From: Brachyhypopomus gauderio
Taxonomy: Eukaryota > Chordata > Actinopteri > Gymnotiformes > Hypopomidae
Direction of reading: 5' to 3'
Assembly: GCF_052324685.1 (NCBI RefSeq)
Contig: NW_027506896.1
Coordinates: 159,001-223,000, forward strand
DNA length: 64,000 bases
The translations under genes were made by a program, and so were the position numbers. A model generated the notes under the pieces. It was not told the DNA's origin. It made no database searches and was given only the letters and a program-made list of their open reading frames with translations. This document shows, piece by piece, positions 53,261 to 63,933 of this stretch; positions within the stretch are counted from its first letter, which is position 1; the number at the start of each line of letters is the position of its first letter.

Positions 53261-56200
53261 GCAGAGCTAAAGCTGGCAGGCTGGGATATGATGTGTGGGG
53301 GTGTAAATGGAGTTGTGTGTGAGATTTCCGCGATACGACTTCACACCATGTTAAACAGTGAAACAAAAAGGACCATCAGGACGTTTGTGTGACAGCAGTG
53401 ACTGTGAGAACAGCGTCCTCCACCACCTCTCCCAGCTTTACCGCTGCGGCGGCTACGCAGAGCAGTGATGAGAGGGAAGAAGTCCAAGGAGAAGTCCAAG
53501 ACGTAAGAGCAACTCCTGTGTGTGTCCAGGGAGGAGATCTGGGCAGCGTCGACCTTTCCTCCAACCATGCGGACACTGCTCCTCGCGTGACATGGCACTC
53601 TTAACACTGATCTCAGATCAGACAGACCAACACGCAGTGGCTGGAACGAGCTACTTAGTTTAAATGAATAAACTAAGTAAGAAAAATGTGAAATCCAGGT
53701 GTTGTTCTGACAGTCACAGTGACCCTAAACACTTGTGCACAAATTAGACCTTTTATTCATTATGCGCATGAGGAATGTAAAAACAAACTGTCTGTCCTCC
53801 AGGCTCCACCCCCAACTTTACCCCAGCAATGGATTCTGGGACACGGGGGAGTGCTCACCGAGACGGGCCTCGACCAGAAGACTTTGAAATTTAGGAGGCA
53901 GTGATTGAAATTCAGTGGTCTACTTTCCCAAGGAACCCTCTTTGCTAAACAACTCACCCCCAACAGAGTCTAGCATGAACAAGACACCAGTGTCCCTCCC
54001 TGCCCCGCCCCCTTCACACTCCTGTCCCGCCCCTCAGACTGGCCCCCACCCCTCCCCTTTAGGCTGTCACAGCAACTATTTACGCACATCTTCATCCAAG
54101 CAGGATGGATCCTGCCCCTCTCTCACCATGTAGCAGGCCAGGCCGGGGGACTCTGCGCACTCTCATATAGGGGGAAGGGGGGGTGAGAAGTTTGCAGGTT
54201 GCTCCTTGCTATCTGTCTGGACTGCACTGGGGAAGGACTCGAGCTGGGCTGCCATAATGGAGAGCTAGATAAAAGGAGTCCGTTTTTGCTCTGCTGCCCC
54301 AGACCCGGGCACAACAAGCCCAGCAGGGTTTTCTGCCGCGGTGTTGGAGGGGCCGGGAGCTGGACTCCACCCGGAGTTCTGGACTCACCTGGGCTCAGTG
54401 ATAACAGGTATGATCGACAGCTTCAAATTTTACCGTTTGCCTTAGTTTAGGATTTGAAGCATGGATTTATTTACACACATGGTAATATTTCCTTTTTACA
54501 CACCAATATATACATATGTATATTTTATCTCTTGTGACCAGTCATGAAGTTACACAATTCATGTCATTAATCAACAGGACAGCCTTTTCCATTTAATGAG
54601 AGCATTTCCAAACAGAGAAGTATATTAGCCCCATTTGAACACACAAATCCCACACACACACACACACACACACAACTAAGGCACAGAAGCGAGGGGACCC
54701 AGGGGCCTCCCAAATAGAGGCAAGCAGACCCAGGGGCCTCCCAAACAGCAGGCAACTCCCTTAGTGCCATCAGCTCTGCAATTTGTATCCATTTTTGCTT
54801 ACACATGCATAAAGAAATTCCAGACTAAACGACAATCCTGTGGAGTGTGTGTGTGGGTCAGAGGTCAGCTCATCTTTCACAGCCTACGCGACAAACTAAT
54901 AACATCCACTGGGGGTTTCATTTTATTTTTAAATAGGCTCCTTTCATTTTATTTTTTATTTTTTAATAGGCCCTCAGGACAAGGCAAAGCCTGCTGTCGT
55001 GTTTGCCTACAACTCCCAGCCTGCCTTTCGCTTCAAGGAGTGTCATTAAAATGTCTGTACAAACAAGGAGGGTATTCACAGGCCTGGTGAAGAGCATTTC
55101 TATGGTTTCATGTGGCGAGATAATGCGTATTCTAGCCCCTAATCCTCCCAGTTCCTGCCCCGGAACAGCCTGAAACCACCACCACAGCTGCCCACTCCCA
55201 ATACTCAAGCTGGAGCTCAGTGGCGGACCGGCCGCTGTGCGCACACACTCCTTGCTAACGTGCAGCCTATTCCAGCCTCTCTCTCCTAGGCCCAAAGCAC
55301 CCCCCCCCCCGCCCACAGCTATTCAGAGAAGTCCCAGCATTCCCTGCTCATCAGGGAGGAGGAGGAGGGGCTATTTTTTGCCGTTCCCTCCAGCAGAGTT
55401 TCAGCAGCCAGGCGGTTTTTTTCTCTCTTCCAGGCTTGGCGTAGCACTCAGCCGTCTAGAGATTCACATTCGCTACATTCCAGACTGACTCAGACGAGCG
55501 CCGTTCCAGCGGGTGGCGGGGTGGCAGGCCCAGGGATGGTGGCGTACGGCAGGCCAGATCAACACCAGCAGCCTCAGCACAACTCCCACCATCACAGCTG
55601 CCATCAGCTTGGCTGTTATGGCTACAGAAAGAGGGTGAGATTGAGGCCACAGATGCATAGATCCTCAACTCGGCACGGGGAATCAACAGGTCCTGTTGCT
55701 ATGAAGAACATGTTCACCCAAAACACACCCCCACACACTTTCCCAGGCAGTGGACTGGGGAGTGTCGGATTATTGGATTGGTGATTAGGGAGGCCACACT
55801 GAGGCGGGGATGTGTGTGTGTGTGTGTCCTGAGCGTACATGGCACAGGAAGCCGGTATCAGCATGATAGCTTCCTCATCACTTCCTATTGGCTTTGCGAC
55901 AGGAGACTCACAGGTGACAGACAGCTGACAGCACATTGGACAGCTTCACCCAAAATCAAAAGTCCATAAATGGGCAAATGGAGAGGTAAGGAGGACTCTG
56001 AGGTCACGTGACCCGAGGACAAAACGTTCACGGCCCGCTATTAAAGAGTTATGATCTACGGGAAAGGGGGAGACCCAAATGCATGCCTTTCACAGGTGTC
56101 CTGGTGGTCCACAGCCCATCTTGGGGAACACCCTCAAATCCTGTGGAAAGACAATAATCTCCCCACAAATGCCAAACACGTGAGCCAGTGGAAACATGGC

Positions 56201-57888
56201 ACAGGCAGGCAGACAGCGCGCAGCAGACGTGAGCTGTAAATGCAGCAACAGACACGTCTCCCTGGAGGCCTGCTAAGTTTAGACGACGAGGTAAATTACA
56301 AGCCTCGCCGGCCAAGGCAGTGAGGCAGCGGAAGAGGGGGAGGGGCAGTTGCCGTGGTTTTCCGGGTGAGTGACGGGCACCAGGAGGGTCAGTGCGCTGG
56401 CGTGTCCCGCCCACGCTACATCCACCCATTTAAAATGCGTGCCGTGAGCCAATGAAACGACAACAGAACGTCCACTAGAGACCAAGTAACCCACTACGAG
56501 ATGTGGAAGTCAGCCAAAGAACACACCAGCCTTCACCACACAGGCTGATGGCACAGAAAGCACAGAGGAAGGGGCAGGGGGTGGACTGCTGAATAACACT
56601 GGTGCTGCTCAGACCTTAGTGCTGCAGGAGACCCCCCTCCCCTCACAAACAGCAGCTGGATCACTGGCTACCTCAGAGGTATGACGGCTCATCTAATGAC
56701 CGGACGTTCTTCTAGGAGTTTTTTGGTAGTGTCTGTGTGTGGAGATTAGATAGTCAGTTTGGAATCTTCTTTCCAAAATTGGCGAGACTCAATCTTGGCA
56801 GCATCTTGGAAACAGATGTTGAAAACATGACGACATGAGACTGGCAGCAACACACATATTGAGTGTGCCTCTCCTTGGTGTGTCAGGATGATGAGGGAAC
56901 TCTAAAGCCTCCTTAGTGATGCTGTATCCTGAGAGAGTGAGTTTGAGGAGACGCTACCTAGATCGAGGGTATAGGCAGACAAGTTCATGCACCATGCAAT
57001 ATTTCAGGAAGGGGGGGGGGCGCGCAAGCATGTGGTTATGAAGGGAGGGGTGTGGATGCAGCTGACCCGAGTCTGCTTCAGGACCCGGGTCCTGCACAGG
57101 AGGAATGATGGCTCCTCTTCCACACTTCAGTGTGAACTCTGGCTCAAGAGAAAAGACCCGCCCTCACAAGGCACCCTCCCTGTTCCCGCTATGGAAAACT
57201 ACCAACAGGCACTTCGCAGGACTACAGCACATCAGGCCTACAGAAACACCACGGATTCACTGTGCTCATTTGGAGTATTCTCCACTTGTTCTGCATACCC
57301 TACAGGCCCTGGTGGAAAAGCCAAACACTTGCTAACAGATCACTGCCCACTGCCCTCATGAGTACCCCCCAACCAGTCAGTCACGGAAACCTTTACCAAT
57401 GACTTCCTCACCCCTGACCTCCCCACTCTCTCCTGCTGCAGGTTTCGCCCCCTCTCTGAGCTACAGCAGATAAGAGCAATGCAGTGGTTCTCAGACTCAC
57501 ACAAGGCCACATGCCCCAAGCAGTCATTAAGAAGAAAGGATTTGAGGGACAAAGCTATGTGGCAGTTGTTACCAGCAAATATCAACATAACTGTCCCGGC
57601 CTTGACTCCTGTGTGTCTACGTCCTGAAGAAGCAGACATGCTTGCAATTTCATTCAGGATCCAAGAAGCGACAGACACACTCACCTCCACCTCGTAGAAC
57701 TCCTGGGCGTCGTCTAGGCCTTGGACACGGATCTGCAGGCCCTTGTTGTGACCTTTTCCCCCAGAGCCAAAGGTTGTGGTGTTGAAGCTCTGGCCAGGCT
57801 CCAGGGTACTGACGCCAGCACTGAACTGAGCCCCGAGGCGGGTGCCCGGGGTCTGCAGCGCCCGGTACGTGCCCTCAACCTCACCCAT
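30748..57888 (-). CDS. farp2: FERM, RhoGEF and pleckstrin domain protein 2 (long isoform)
   Basis: Exons 57685-57888, 49405-49509, 47943-47985, 47739-47817, 47567-47664, 45729-45843, 43835-43982, 43632-43727, 43353-43516, 43003-43071, 42842-42899, 42402-42717, 36359-36540, 35920-36009, 35627-35760, 35434-35515, 34948-35185, 34681-34811, 34483-34551, 34320-34409, 33233-33315, 33036-33154, 32705-32868, 31523-31630, 30972-31123 and 30748-30838 join in frame to 1075 residues (human 1054). FARP2 is a membrane-associated GEF for Rac1/Cdc42 acting in plexin-A signalling, neurite and osteoclast biology. Order: FERM (about 45-325), FERM-adjacent region, Ser/Pro linker, DH (about 560-760; [18 protein letters not shown]), PH1 (about 785-905), PH2 (about 960-1060; [18 protein letters not shown]). 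ATG 57888 gives MGEVEGTYR as in orthologues. The 42402 donor is inferred, because exon 13 needs a phase-1 donor and exon 11 ends in phase 0. Confidence 0.93.
30844..30898. repeat. (AC)n microsatellite before the farp2 last exon
   Basis: Imperfect AC tract with two AAAC interruptions. In farp2 orientation it is (GT)n directly preceding the ACACAG acceptor of the last coding exon (30838), which thus has almost no pyrimidine tract. Confidence 0.85.
32062..32174 (-). CDS. farp2: farp2 candidate alternative exon 23b (duplicate of the PH1-PH2 linker exon)
   Basis: A 113-nt open segment with acceptor CTCCAG and donor CAG|gtaccc between exons 23 and 24. It reads [20 protein letters not shown] then [17 protein letters not shown]. 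Exon 23 (32705-32868) ends [20 protein letters not shown] plus HSLAVE, so the two are clearly related (NT-HVCW-RN-S-S--D). Entry and exit phases are the same (1 and 0), so one can replace the other; using both in series brings a stop near the end of 23b. The exon lacks the acidic SLEQESEDD part of exon 23. Transcription is not proven. Confidence 0.68.
33578..33598 (-). CDS. farp2: farp2 candidate 21-nt microexon in PH1
   Basis: Between exons 20 and 21, both phase 0 at this junction, the minus strand has TTTGCTTCCTGCAG, then 21 nt coding LIVLDAP, then the strong donor gtgagt. Inclusion would add seven residues between LPLHGMI and VEESENEW in the first PH domain without shifting the frame. TGC-containing sequence just upstream of the acceptor is as seen at neuronal microexons. 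Human FARP2 has no residues here. It could still be a chance pairing of good splice sites. Confidence 0.45.
36541..41595. other. farp2 intron between exon 12 and DH-side exon 13
   Basis: About 5 kb. The part next to 41595 down to about 41090 is probably the 3' UTR of the GEF-less isoform. The rest holds a C run at 37436-37449, an A run at about 38378-38403 and a TG run at about 40250-40283. No other exon is recognised. Confidence 0.5.
41089..41094 (-). terminator. Candidate poly(A) signal for the short farp2 isoform
   Basis: TTTATT on the + strand, AATAAA in gene orientation, about 500 bp after the read-through stop at 41596. Its position supports exon 12 acting as a terminal exon. Confidence 0.4.
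41596..42717 (-). CDS. farp2: farp2 exon 12 read-through: alternative terminal exon of a GEF-less isoform
   Basis: Exon 12 begins at 42717 (AGT CTG TCC after a CTCTCTCAG acceptor) in frame with exon 11. The frame stays open for 373 codons to TAG at 41596-41598, far past the inferred internal donor at 42400-42401 (gat g|gtgagg). The extension is Ser- and acidic-rich with repeated SExSSL-type motifs, a stretch [18 protein letters not shown], and an end [10 protein letters not shown] minus-strand AATAAA lies at 41089-41094, about 500 bp on. The product would be about 766 residues with FERM and FA but no DH or PH domains. The length and codon-like composition of the open frame argue for real coding; expression is inferred. 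Confidence 0.72.
   Translation of the reverse strand, partial: SLSFNDSLKLAPPPSASVSFHSLHGPGTPLRMETLTPPPPQQIAPFQQAARPPSPVKESIKANPPPNPAFPGAPGNPAAGDCSPSFVCVESSFSCPWPPQNGNEDGEGVGDSGRGRLSSYEGGGACRKGLLTPEAFEAELMRARQIPTFPLASSHLQVSEEFIDDDPTEMSFYAGGAEAYSYGFDEKAERYGDGEPSRTPPFALALGDLNGNARVFPESAFGRSETSSLANNRSECSSLDNVALGSVGDSLSLDFGCPDSSSSLRLPGSENLSEASSMVNFPAYSVRSDASSAMQFNDLVEQLEQLSYPPTATEGSADGSSDSDSDWGSDAGLPPEQNLFYSNPLIGEGFLLECHNLQALGLTDPSSSAHFKM
44228..44267. repeat. Poly(G)40 homopolymer in farp2 intron
   Basis: Forty uninterrupted G on the + strand, in the intron between farp2 exons 6 and 7, 246 bp from the exon 7 acceptor side. It can form G-quadruplex DNA. The exact length is unreliable in most sequencing chemistries. 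Confidence 0.85.
45844..47566. other. farp2 intron 5, no gene recognised
   Basis: An open frame at 46614-46892 and a low-complexity A-rich stretch near 47160-47235 are present, but neither resembles a known protein. The segment may hold a decayed retroelement; I cannot assign it. Confidence 0.4.
49510..57684. other. farp2 intron 1 (8.2 kb)
   Basis: The large first coding intron, where regulatory elements of such genes often lie. Visible features are a poly(G) run near 51990-52009, the CG/TG alternating tract at 53209-53258 and a CA run at about 54652-54674. No coding exon with consistent phase was found. Confidence 0.5.
53209..53258. repeat. (CG)n(TG)n alternating purine-pyrimidine tract
   Basis: About 50 bp of strict alternation, CG units followed by TG units, in farp2 intron 1. 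This is the classical Z-DNA-forming type of sequence. Confidence 0.85.
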
Positions 57889-57936
57889 CACTGGTCGCAG
57901 ACACGCCCACTCCGTCACACGTGCTCAGACACCTGC

Positions 57937-59622
57937 CTGCAAGAACAGGATGTCGACAATAAAAGGAAAAATGGCAATTAAAAAGTTGCATACACCATGG
58001 AAGCATACTTTTGAGAAATGTTCTATTAGCGTACTGTTGGGGATTGTAGGGTGAAGGCCTGATGGCACCTAGTGGAAACATGGACCTGGCCCATACAGGT
58101 CAGTCAGTCAATCATGTCAGGGTGATATGGACTGGGTAACGACAGACACCTCAAACTAAATGAATCTTTGCTATCGGTTTGTTTTTTAATATACTAAAGA
58201 AATGAGACCATGTCTACTTCCAGAATGGTTGTGCGCAAAGGATCCGATATCTTCCTTTAATCCTTTCCTTTAAGGAAAATCTGATTGCATAAGGTTAAAT
58301 GCAATTTCCTGTTGGGCCTCAGTGCGGCTCATTCCTGCACCTGTGTGCATCAGTCATCACAAAATATGCCAATGGTGTCGAGTACCATCTAGCAGGCACA
58401 TTAAGAGTGGTGGTTAAATCAAGCGTTCACTCGGGTTCTGAGGAGGTGCCGTCCTATTCTAGACGGACCTCTAATGATTTCCATCACAACATTTTTGTGG
58501 TCGGCGTTCGGCACGCCAGTGCTACCACAAAACAAGTTCTTCAAACGGCGACTGTAGCGTTACAGGGACTGCAGCACACCAACTGGGTTTGGTTCGGCTG
58601 TTAACAGGCCTCGACATTTGACCTCCGGCCTAAAGGTTTAACAGTTACCGGCTGTTTTCCTACAGGTCCTCCACATTTAATCCCCAGCCAACACCACATA
58701 CACCATTTACTGTTCAGCGCAGGTTGATAATCCAACCGATATAAAAGGGTATTGAACAATTATTTTTTATTTTGCCTTCATATAAACTCTTCGCCCACAA
58801 AGACGTTTCCGCTGATTAGTCGCGTGCCTATCCCAGCTGAACCAAATGCATGTGGTTGTGCTGGTGGCACGAGCGCACTAACCAGACGGGTAAAGGGCGC
58901 CCGCACTCGGGCTCGAGCGCCCGCAAGTTCGGCTCGCGTCGTCAGCAATGGCGTGCGCAGCAGTGTACGCACGAGCTTAGACACAGCCGGTATATAACCA
59001 CCGTGTTTTAAACACCCACCCGGAATCTCACATCCATAGGAAATCCCAGAATTTACATATGAACGAGGAATTGTTTTAGTTTACAACGCTCATTTTTAAT
59101 AACCACTTAAATGACTACCTTCATATTAGTAAATGTGAAGTTATTGACTTTATAAATACTGAAAACACATGTCTGAGAGTAAAAATGTAATAAAAACTGA
59201 AAGCAATCCGCTCCACCCAGCTCCAGCTAGCTACGCTCAGCAAAACTTTAGTGAGCCAGTGGCGTTAACCTATTGAAAGCAGAAATCTGACTGGTTTTCT
59301 CTTTCTGTTCACATAGCCATCTTTGCTTTATTTAAGAAAATAATCAAAGCTATAAACTCTGCAACTGTGCATTAATCATCATATACTTTCCCACTAGCGT
59401 ACAAAAAAGAAACCTTTTAAAAATGGTTCGGTTTCACAAAGTCTGCAAAGAGCAAAGTTTCAGAACTGAAGCAATGGACCGTCTCCCACAAACATGCGTG
59501 ATCCGAAAAAGTAATAAAAAGCAACGTTTCGGCCGACAAAATCTTTCGTAAAGTTGTTTTAAAAGAAAACGTACTGATTTAACACCGCTTATCCACACGG
59601 ACAAAGTAAAAGTAGGTCATAC
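57937..59622. other. farp2 5' intron upstream of the ATG exon
   Basis: The ATG exon probably starts at 57936 after a CTTGCAG acceptor, with 48 bp of 5' UTR. This interval separates it from the likely first non-coding exon ending at 59623. It is CpG-containing near 58780-58980. No other coding exon is recognised. Confidence 0.45.
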
Positions 59623-59710
59623 CTGGTATTTGACGCTGTGTATTTCTTCCACTCTTTCGGGAATTACGTTCCCGTGCACTTTCACGGGAGCCGCAGCCAG
59701 AGGTTGGATC
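59623..59710 (-). other. Probable farp2 non-coding first exon
   Basis: On the minus strand AAATACCAG|gtatga gives a usable donor at 59622. The sequence upstream has no ATG-initiated frame of note and runs straight into the CCAAT array. The upper boundary is a guess. Confidence 0.4.
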
Positions 59711-59712
59711 CT

Positions 59713-59918
59713 GATTGGATGCAGCTAGGCCGAGCTTCATTCCTATTGGACTACTGCCCCTTAATGTACGGCGTCTCCTGGTTGGATACAGCTAGGCCGA
59801 GCTTCATTCCTATTGGACGACCGTCCCGTAAAGTACGTCGTCACCTGATTGGATACAGCTAGGCCGTTCTTCAAGCCTATTGGACTACCGTCCCGTAAAG
59901 TACGCGTTTCTCAATTGG
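59713..59918 (-). promoter_or_regulatory. Three tandem 67-bp units with seven phased CCAAT boxes, likely farp2 promoter
   Basis: ATTGG on the + strand (CCAAT in farp2 orientation) occurs at 59714, 59745, 59781 (as GTTGG), 59812, 59848, 59879 and 59914. Spacings are 31, 36, 31, 36, 31 and 35 bp. The array arises from three 67-bp repeats with the core GGATACAGCTAGGCCG. NF-Y binds CCAAT boxes and prefers pairs about 30-35 bp apart. The array lies just upstream of the likely first exon of farp2. Confidence 0.65.
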
Positions 59919-61311
59919 TGAAGTCGCCATTCAGAACTGATTTTTGGTTGGTTTTGAAATGTTTGAATCAAGCGCAATCACAGTTTTTTTCGCAATTGCT
60001 TTGCAGCCCATTGAAGTTTTAGAGGGCAGAAAACTCACACTATATATAAATTGGAGTAAAAAAATGCTATGCATGTATGCTATTAAAATGTTTGTAACTT
60101 AGGGATTTCTTTGGGTGCTTTTTTCTGAAACCTACTTACGCAACGTAAATAGGAAAAGACATTTAGGGAAAACATCTAATGTCTTATAATGACACTGTTA
60201 TCACAGTCCAGCCCTGCTTGTAAGATACAAAATACACACACCGGCCCTCATTAAATGCCACTCTGCAAGACTATTGGTGAACCGCAGACTTCATTTCCTG
60301 AAATTTTGACAGACAGGTATGGCGAAGGTAAAACACCATCAGTAATCCCTCCCAGTTCTTGATTAATGAATCTGAAATGCTGCCATCAGGTAGAACGAAC
60401 AGACCTCCGAGGACCAGGGGTTAAAGACTCTTTTTTATGAGGACTGAAAGCTGCTGACTGTAAATAACGATTTAGTTCATTTAAATTTAATGTAATTGTA
60501 TTTTTTGTTCTTTCAAACATTTAGTGTTTTTCGTTGACTTTTGCCTAGTATGTTCGTATTCTATGCACTGTTATTGCATTTAATGTCTGATTGATTGCTT
60601 ATTGATTTATAAGAAATTTCCCATATGGAGCAACACTTCAAATAAACAAACAAACAAACAAAAAGCTATACATCATCTATGACAAGGAATTTCTGGCAAA
60701 TGGTCCCTTTTCTATACAAAAGACAACTAACAGTAGTAAAAAAATAAAAATAAAAAAAGAAATAACATTAATAATAATTTAAAAAATGTAAATGTTTCAC
60801 ATTTTAAAAAGTAAATATATAAACTAGAGACAAGTACAAGTTTTCCACAAGACCAGCAAGGGTTTTCAATTCAAACGAGAATGCATAAATTTAAATACTC
60901 TGTACTATATTTCTTTAAGTTTTGTGATTAATTAGAGAACATCCTTTATAGACACTAGAGTAGAGTCCTGCTGGGATCAGAATGACCTCATGAGAGGCTG
61001 AAGGTCACCGCTGGAAAAGACGCGTCTTAGTGAAGCTTAGATGTAGTGGAGATGTTTGCAAAATATTGATAAATATTTAGATACACCACCAATAACATTT
61101 TAGAATTTTTCTTAAACATCTGAATAACTGTTTTATGTTAATATACTCTTTGGTGTAATTAATACACTAATATTATCATAAACTGTTTTTTTAAGACTGA
61201 GTAATAGGGAAAAAGTACATTAAAAAGTAGTGCAAAAAAGTAATACATTAAAAATATTATTGATATTAGTTTGTTTTCATGCTGTATTTTTCAAACTCTG
61301 TTGCTGTGTTG
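59919..61311. other. Spacer between the farp2 promoter and the RhoGEF 3' end
   Basis: AT-rich, with an AAAC-type tetranucleotide run near 60645-60662 and A-rich stretches near 60735-60790. It probably contains the 3' UTR of the RhoGEF gene. No coding exon is recognised. Confidence 0.5.
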
Positions 61312-63933
61312 CTATCTGAAGCAGCTTGAGGTATGACAGTCCCGGTGAATGTGTCGTTTTAGCATGTGCGCCGCTGTCTGGAGGACGTGGTAGCGCTCGC
61401 GAAGGTGTCGCCTCTGCACGTGCTCACTGGAGATCTCCACCACACACGCGGCGGGGAACCAGCCACTCTTCCCGTCGTGAAGCCGTCGGCCCTCCATGTA
61501 CCCTGTCACAGAAGTATCCGTGTATGTCACTCAGCTCCTGATTCGGTACCAAAGTATATTTGAGATATGAGCAGGTTGTGTATGAAAAACAACCAGCAGA
61601 CACTGGTAGCACAGTCTTCCATTATGGTGGATTTACAGGTCACGATGCTTTAAAGCTGTGTAATGACCCACTGCATCAACCTATATGGCTTCCCTAGTCT
61701 TTTGAACAATGAGTATGAGTGTTTCCCATGTGTACACAGAAGAATATAGAAAGTACCGTCAGGTCTTTTCTGGAAGATGTTGACTATGTCTTCTCGCTGT
61801 AGACTGAGCTCCTCGGGTCGTTTTCCATGGTACGCTTCAATGCACCGCACCTGAGGGCAATCTGAAACAAACAAAACACACAATTTGCCTTGCTGCAATT
61901 CAGTATTGTGGATGCGTCCATTGGAAAAGTGTTTTGTAAAATATTGACAAGCCTACCCTCTAGTGGCCGATTGACGGCAGGACGGTGCTAAGAGTGGTAA
62001 ACAGAGCTTGATATTCCAGCATGCATTGGCCACGATAACATTTAAAATGATGCAATGGATCAATACACAGACAGTAATTGTATTATCTTTATAGATCAGC
62101 TATTATGAGATGATTTTTAAGGATGAGAGACTGTCAGAGCAATGTCAGACTGTCACAGTTAAATAAGGGCATCTCAGTGGTAATGATGGCACTAATTACC
62201 CCACTCCTCATACACTCCCTCCTCTGTGCCCCTCTGAGTCTGCAGCACATCCAGCCAGCCGTCTCTCTCTGCTCTGACAGTGTGGGACACACAGCATTAA
62301 GACCATGGCCTGTGAAACATTTACAGCAATACAGCACAATAGGCACTGGGTAGTGGGTTTTATCCTGTTTTTTATCCTACTCACTGAGTGGAGGCTTGCA
62401 GTAAGACATGGGACGTGGTCCCTCTGTGGTTCTTTATGAGAGCGAGTTGAAAGACTCGGTTCAGATCACATCCATCCAGGTCTTCTTCCAGGTGGGCACC
62501 CTCCCGCACTTCGACCAGGGAGCGGTGAGCGTGATCCAGCACTACGTACCTGTCTGAGCTACCCTCCACAACACCACACACCGTCATAAGCATAGTTAAA
62601 CATTTGTGCTCTGCCATTTAAAAGGTTAAAGAAGAATATTGGTTTAATGAACAGACACAAAGTCGTAGATATATTTTGATGTTATACAAAACGATAATCT
62701 TACATAGTTTTTAAAGTTATCAGTTAACTTTGATTACTATGATTACCAGAAAACTATGATTACTATTATGATTATGAATATTATTATTATTATTATCATC
62801 ATCACCCTTTCTTTGTTGTCACCAGTAGGAGGTCATTGAAGAGAAACACATGTACAGGAGAGATTCTCTTCTGACCAAAAATGTTGTCATTCTGACAGAG
62901 CTGGAGCACGTCTCCCTCCTTCAGGAGCCAGCGAGATGATGACACCAACGGCAGAGACTGGAAACGAGAAGAGGGAGTCGCAAAACATCACGCTGGTGGA
63001 ATAAACACAGAGAAAGAGAGAGAGGGAGAAGGAGAGAGAGAGGGAGAAGCAGAGAGAGAAAGTGAGGGAGAGAGGGAGAAGGAGAAAGAGTTGGAGAGAG
63101 AGAAGGAGGGATGCTAGATATTTTTCATATAGGAAGAAAACATTATTAAACTTGTTTTCACAAACATCAGAAGGTGGGCCTACCTTGCACTGAAAGTCTG
63201 TTTTGTTGGCAATGTGCACCAGTTGTTCCATCTGTTTCATTTTGCCCACTTCTCTGTTGCATTCCTCCAACACCTACACAGTGCACAGATTACTAACTGG
63301 ACAGTCTGCAACAAATAGCACTTGTGTTTTTATTACCTCATCAAAAACTCTTAACAGGGGCAACACTGTGAGTTGCCCCAGAGGTGGAACAGCAGAGTGG
63401 TTACCATGGAAATCTCCCCCAGTGCTCTCTCTGCTGAAGTCTGAAGGTCTGATCCTGAGCGTGTCCTCTTTAGCACCGTCTGCAGCGGGTAAAGCATGGT
63501 ATCATTTGTAGACTGGAGCACGCTGGGATATTGTCTTCACTTAGCTTCTACTTCAGAACGTTGTGGCGCCTCTCACCTCCATGAGGATTTTGAGACGAGG
63601 GATCCTTTGGAAAGGCAGGGACAGGAAAGACTCCAGGGGCAGACGGCTACAGCAGGGGTGTTCCTCCAGCCTGCTCAAGATGTCCACCACCCAAGGGTTC
63701 TCCTTCCTTGGGAGTGTAAGCATGCAAGTTAGCAATGACGTGCAAACTTCAGCACGACGTGGCGGTCGGCAGCTCTTTACCTCAGGGTGATTAGGGCCTG
63801 CTTCTGGTAAGGCATGTTGCGGATGTAATGCACATAAGCTTCAAACGGGCCAGAGGCATACTGATGCACAACAGCACAGATGGCGTCACAAAACAAACTA
63901 GAGTCCAACGTCTGCACCAACGAGCTCATGAAA
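61312..63933 (-). CDS. Ephexin-type Rho guanine nucleotide exchange factor, 3' part (5' end outside window)
   Basis: Nine exons on the minus strand: 63781-63933, 63577-63706, 63405-63479, 63184-63273, 62806-62957, 62385-62549, 62200-62273, 61757-61861 and 61312-61502, phases consistent throughout. The product continues to the right of the window. Visible parts are the second half of a DH domain (FEAYVHYIRNMPYQ, then LPLESFLSLPFQRIPRLKIL and VLKRTRSGSD), a PH domain (SSSRWLLKEGDV, VHVFLFNDLLLVTTKK, YVVLDHAHRSLVEV, AERDGWLDVL) and a C-terminal SH3 (VRCIEAYHGKRPEELSLQRE, GWFPAACVVEI). DH-PH-SH3 in this order is the ephexin layout (NGEF/ARHGEF5/15/16/19/26), GEFs for RhoA-class GTPases. I cannot say which paralogue. 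The SH3 has DGY where DGW is usual. The donor at 62199 is the weak gtaatt. Confidence 0.85.
63007..63112. repeat. Polypurine (GA/GGA-rich) tract upstream of a RhoGEF exon
   Basis: About 105 bp almost purely purine on the + strand, therefore polypyrimidine in the gene's RNA, ending about 50 bp before the acceptor at 62958. It may act as an extended polypyrimidine tract and could form triplex DNA. Confidence 0.8.

Noticed and set aside
57889-57918. In-frame extension of farp2 upstream of the chosen ATG (MTEWACLRPV)
   Set aside because: Orthologues start at MGE; the extension is better read as 5' UTR after the acceptor at 57937.
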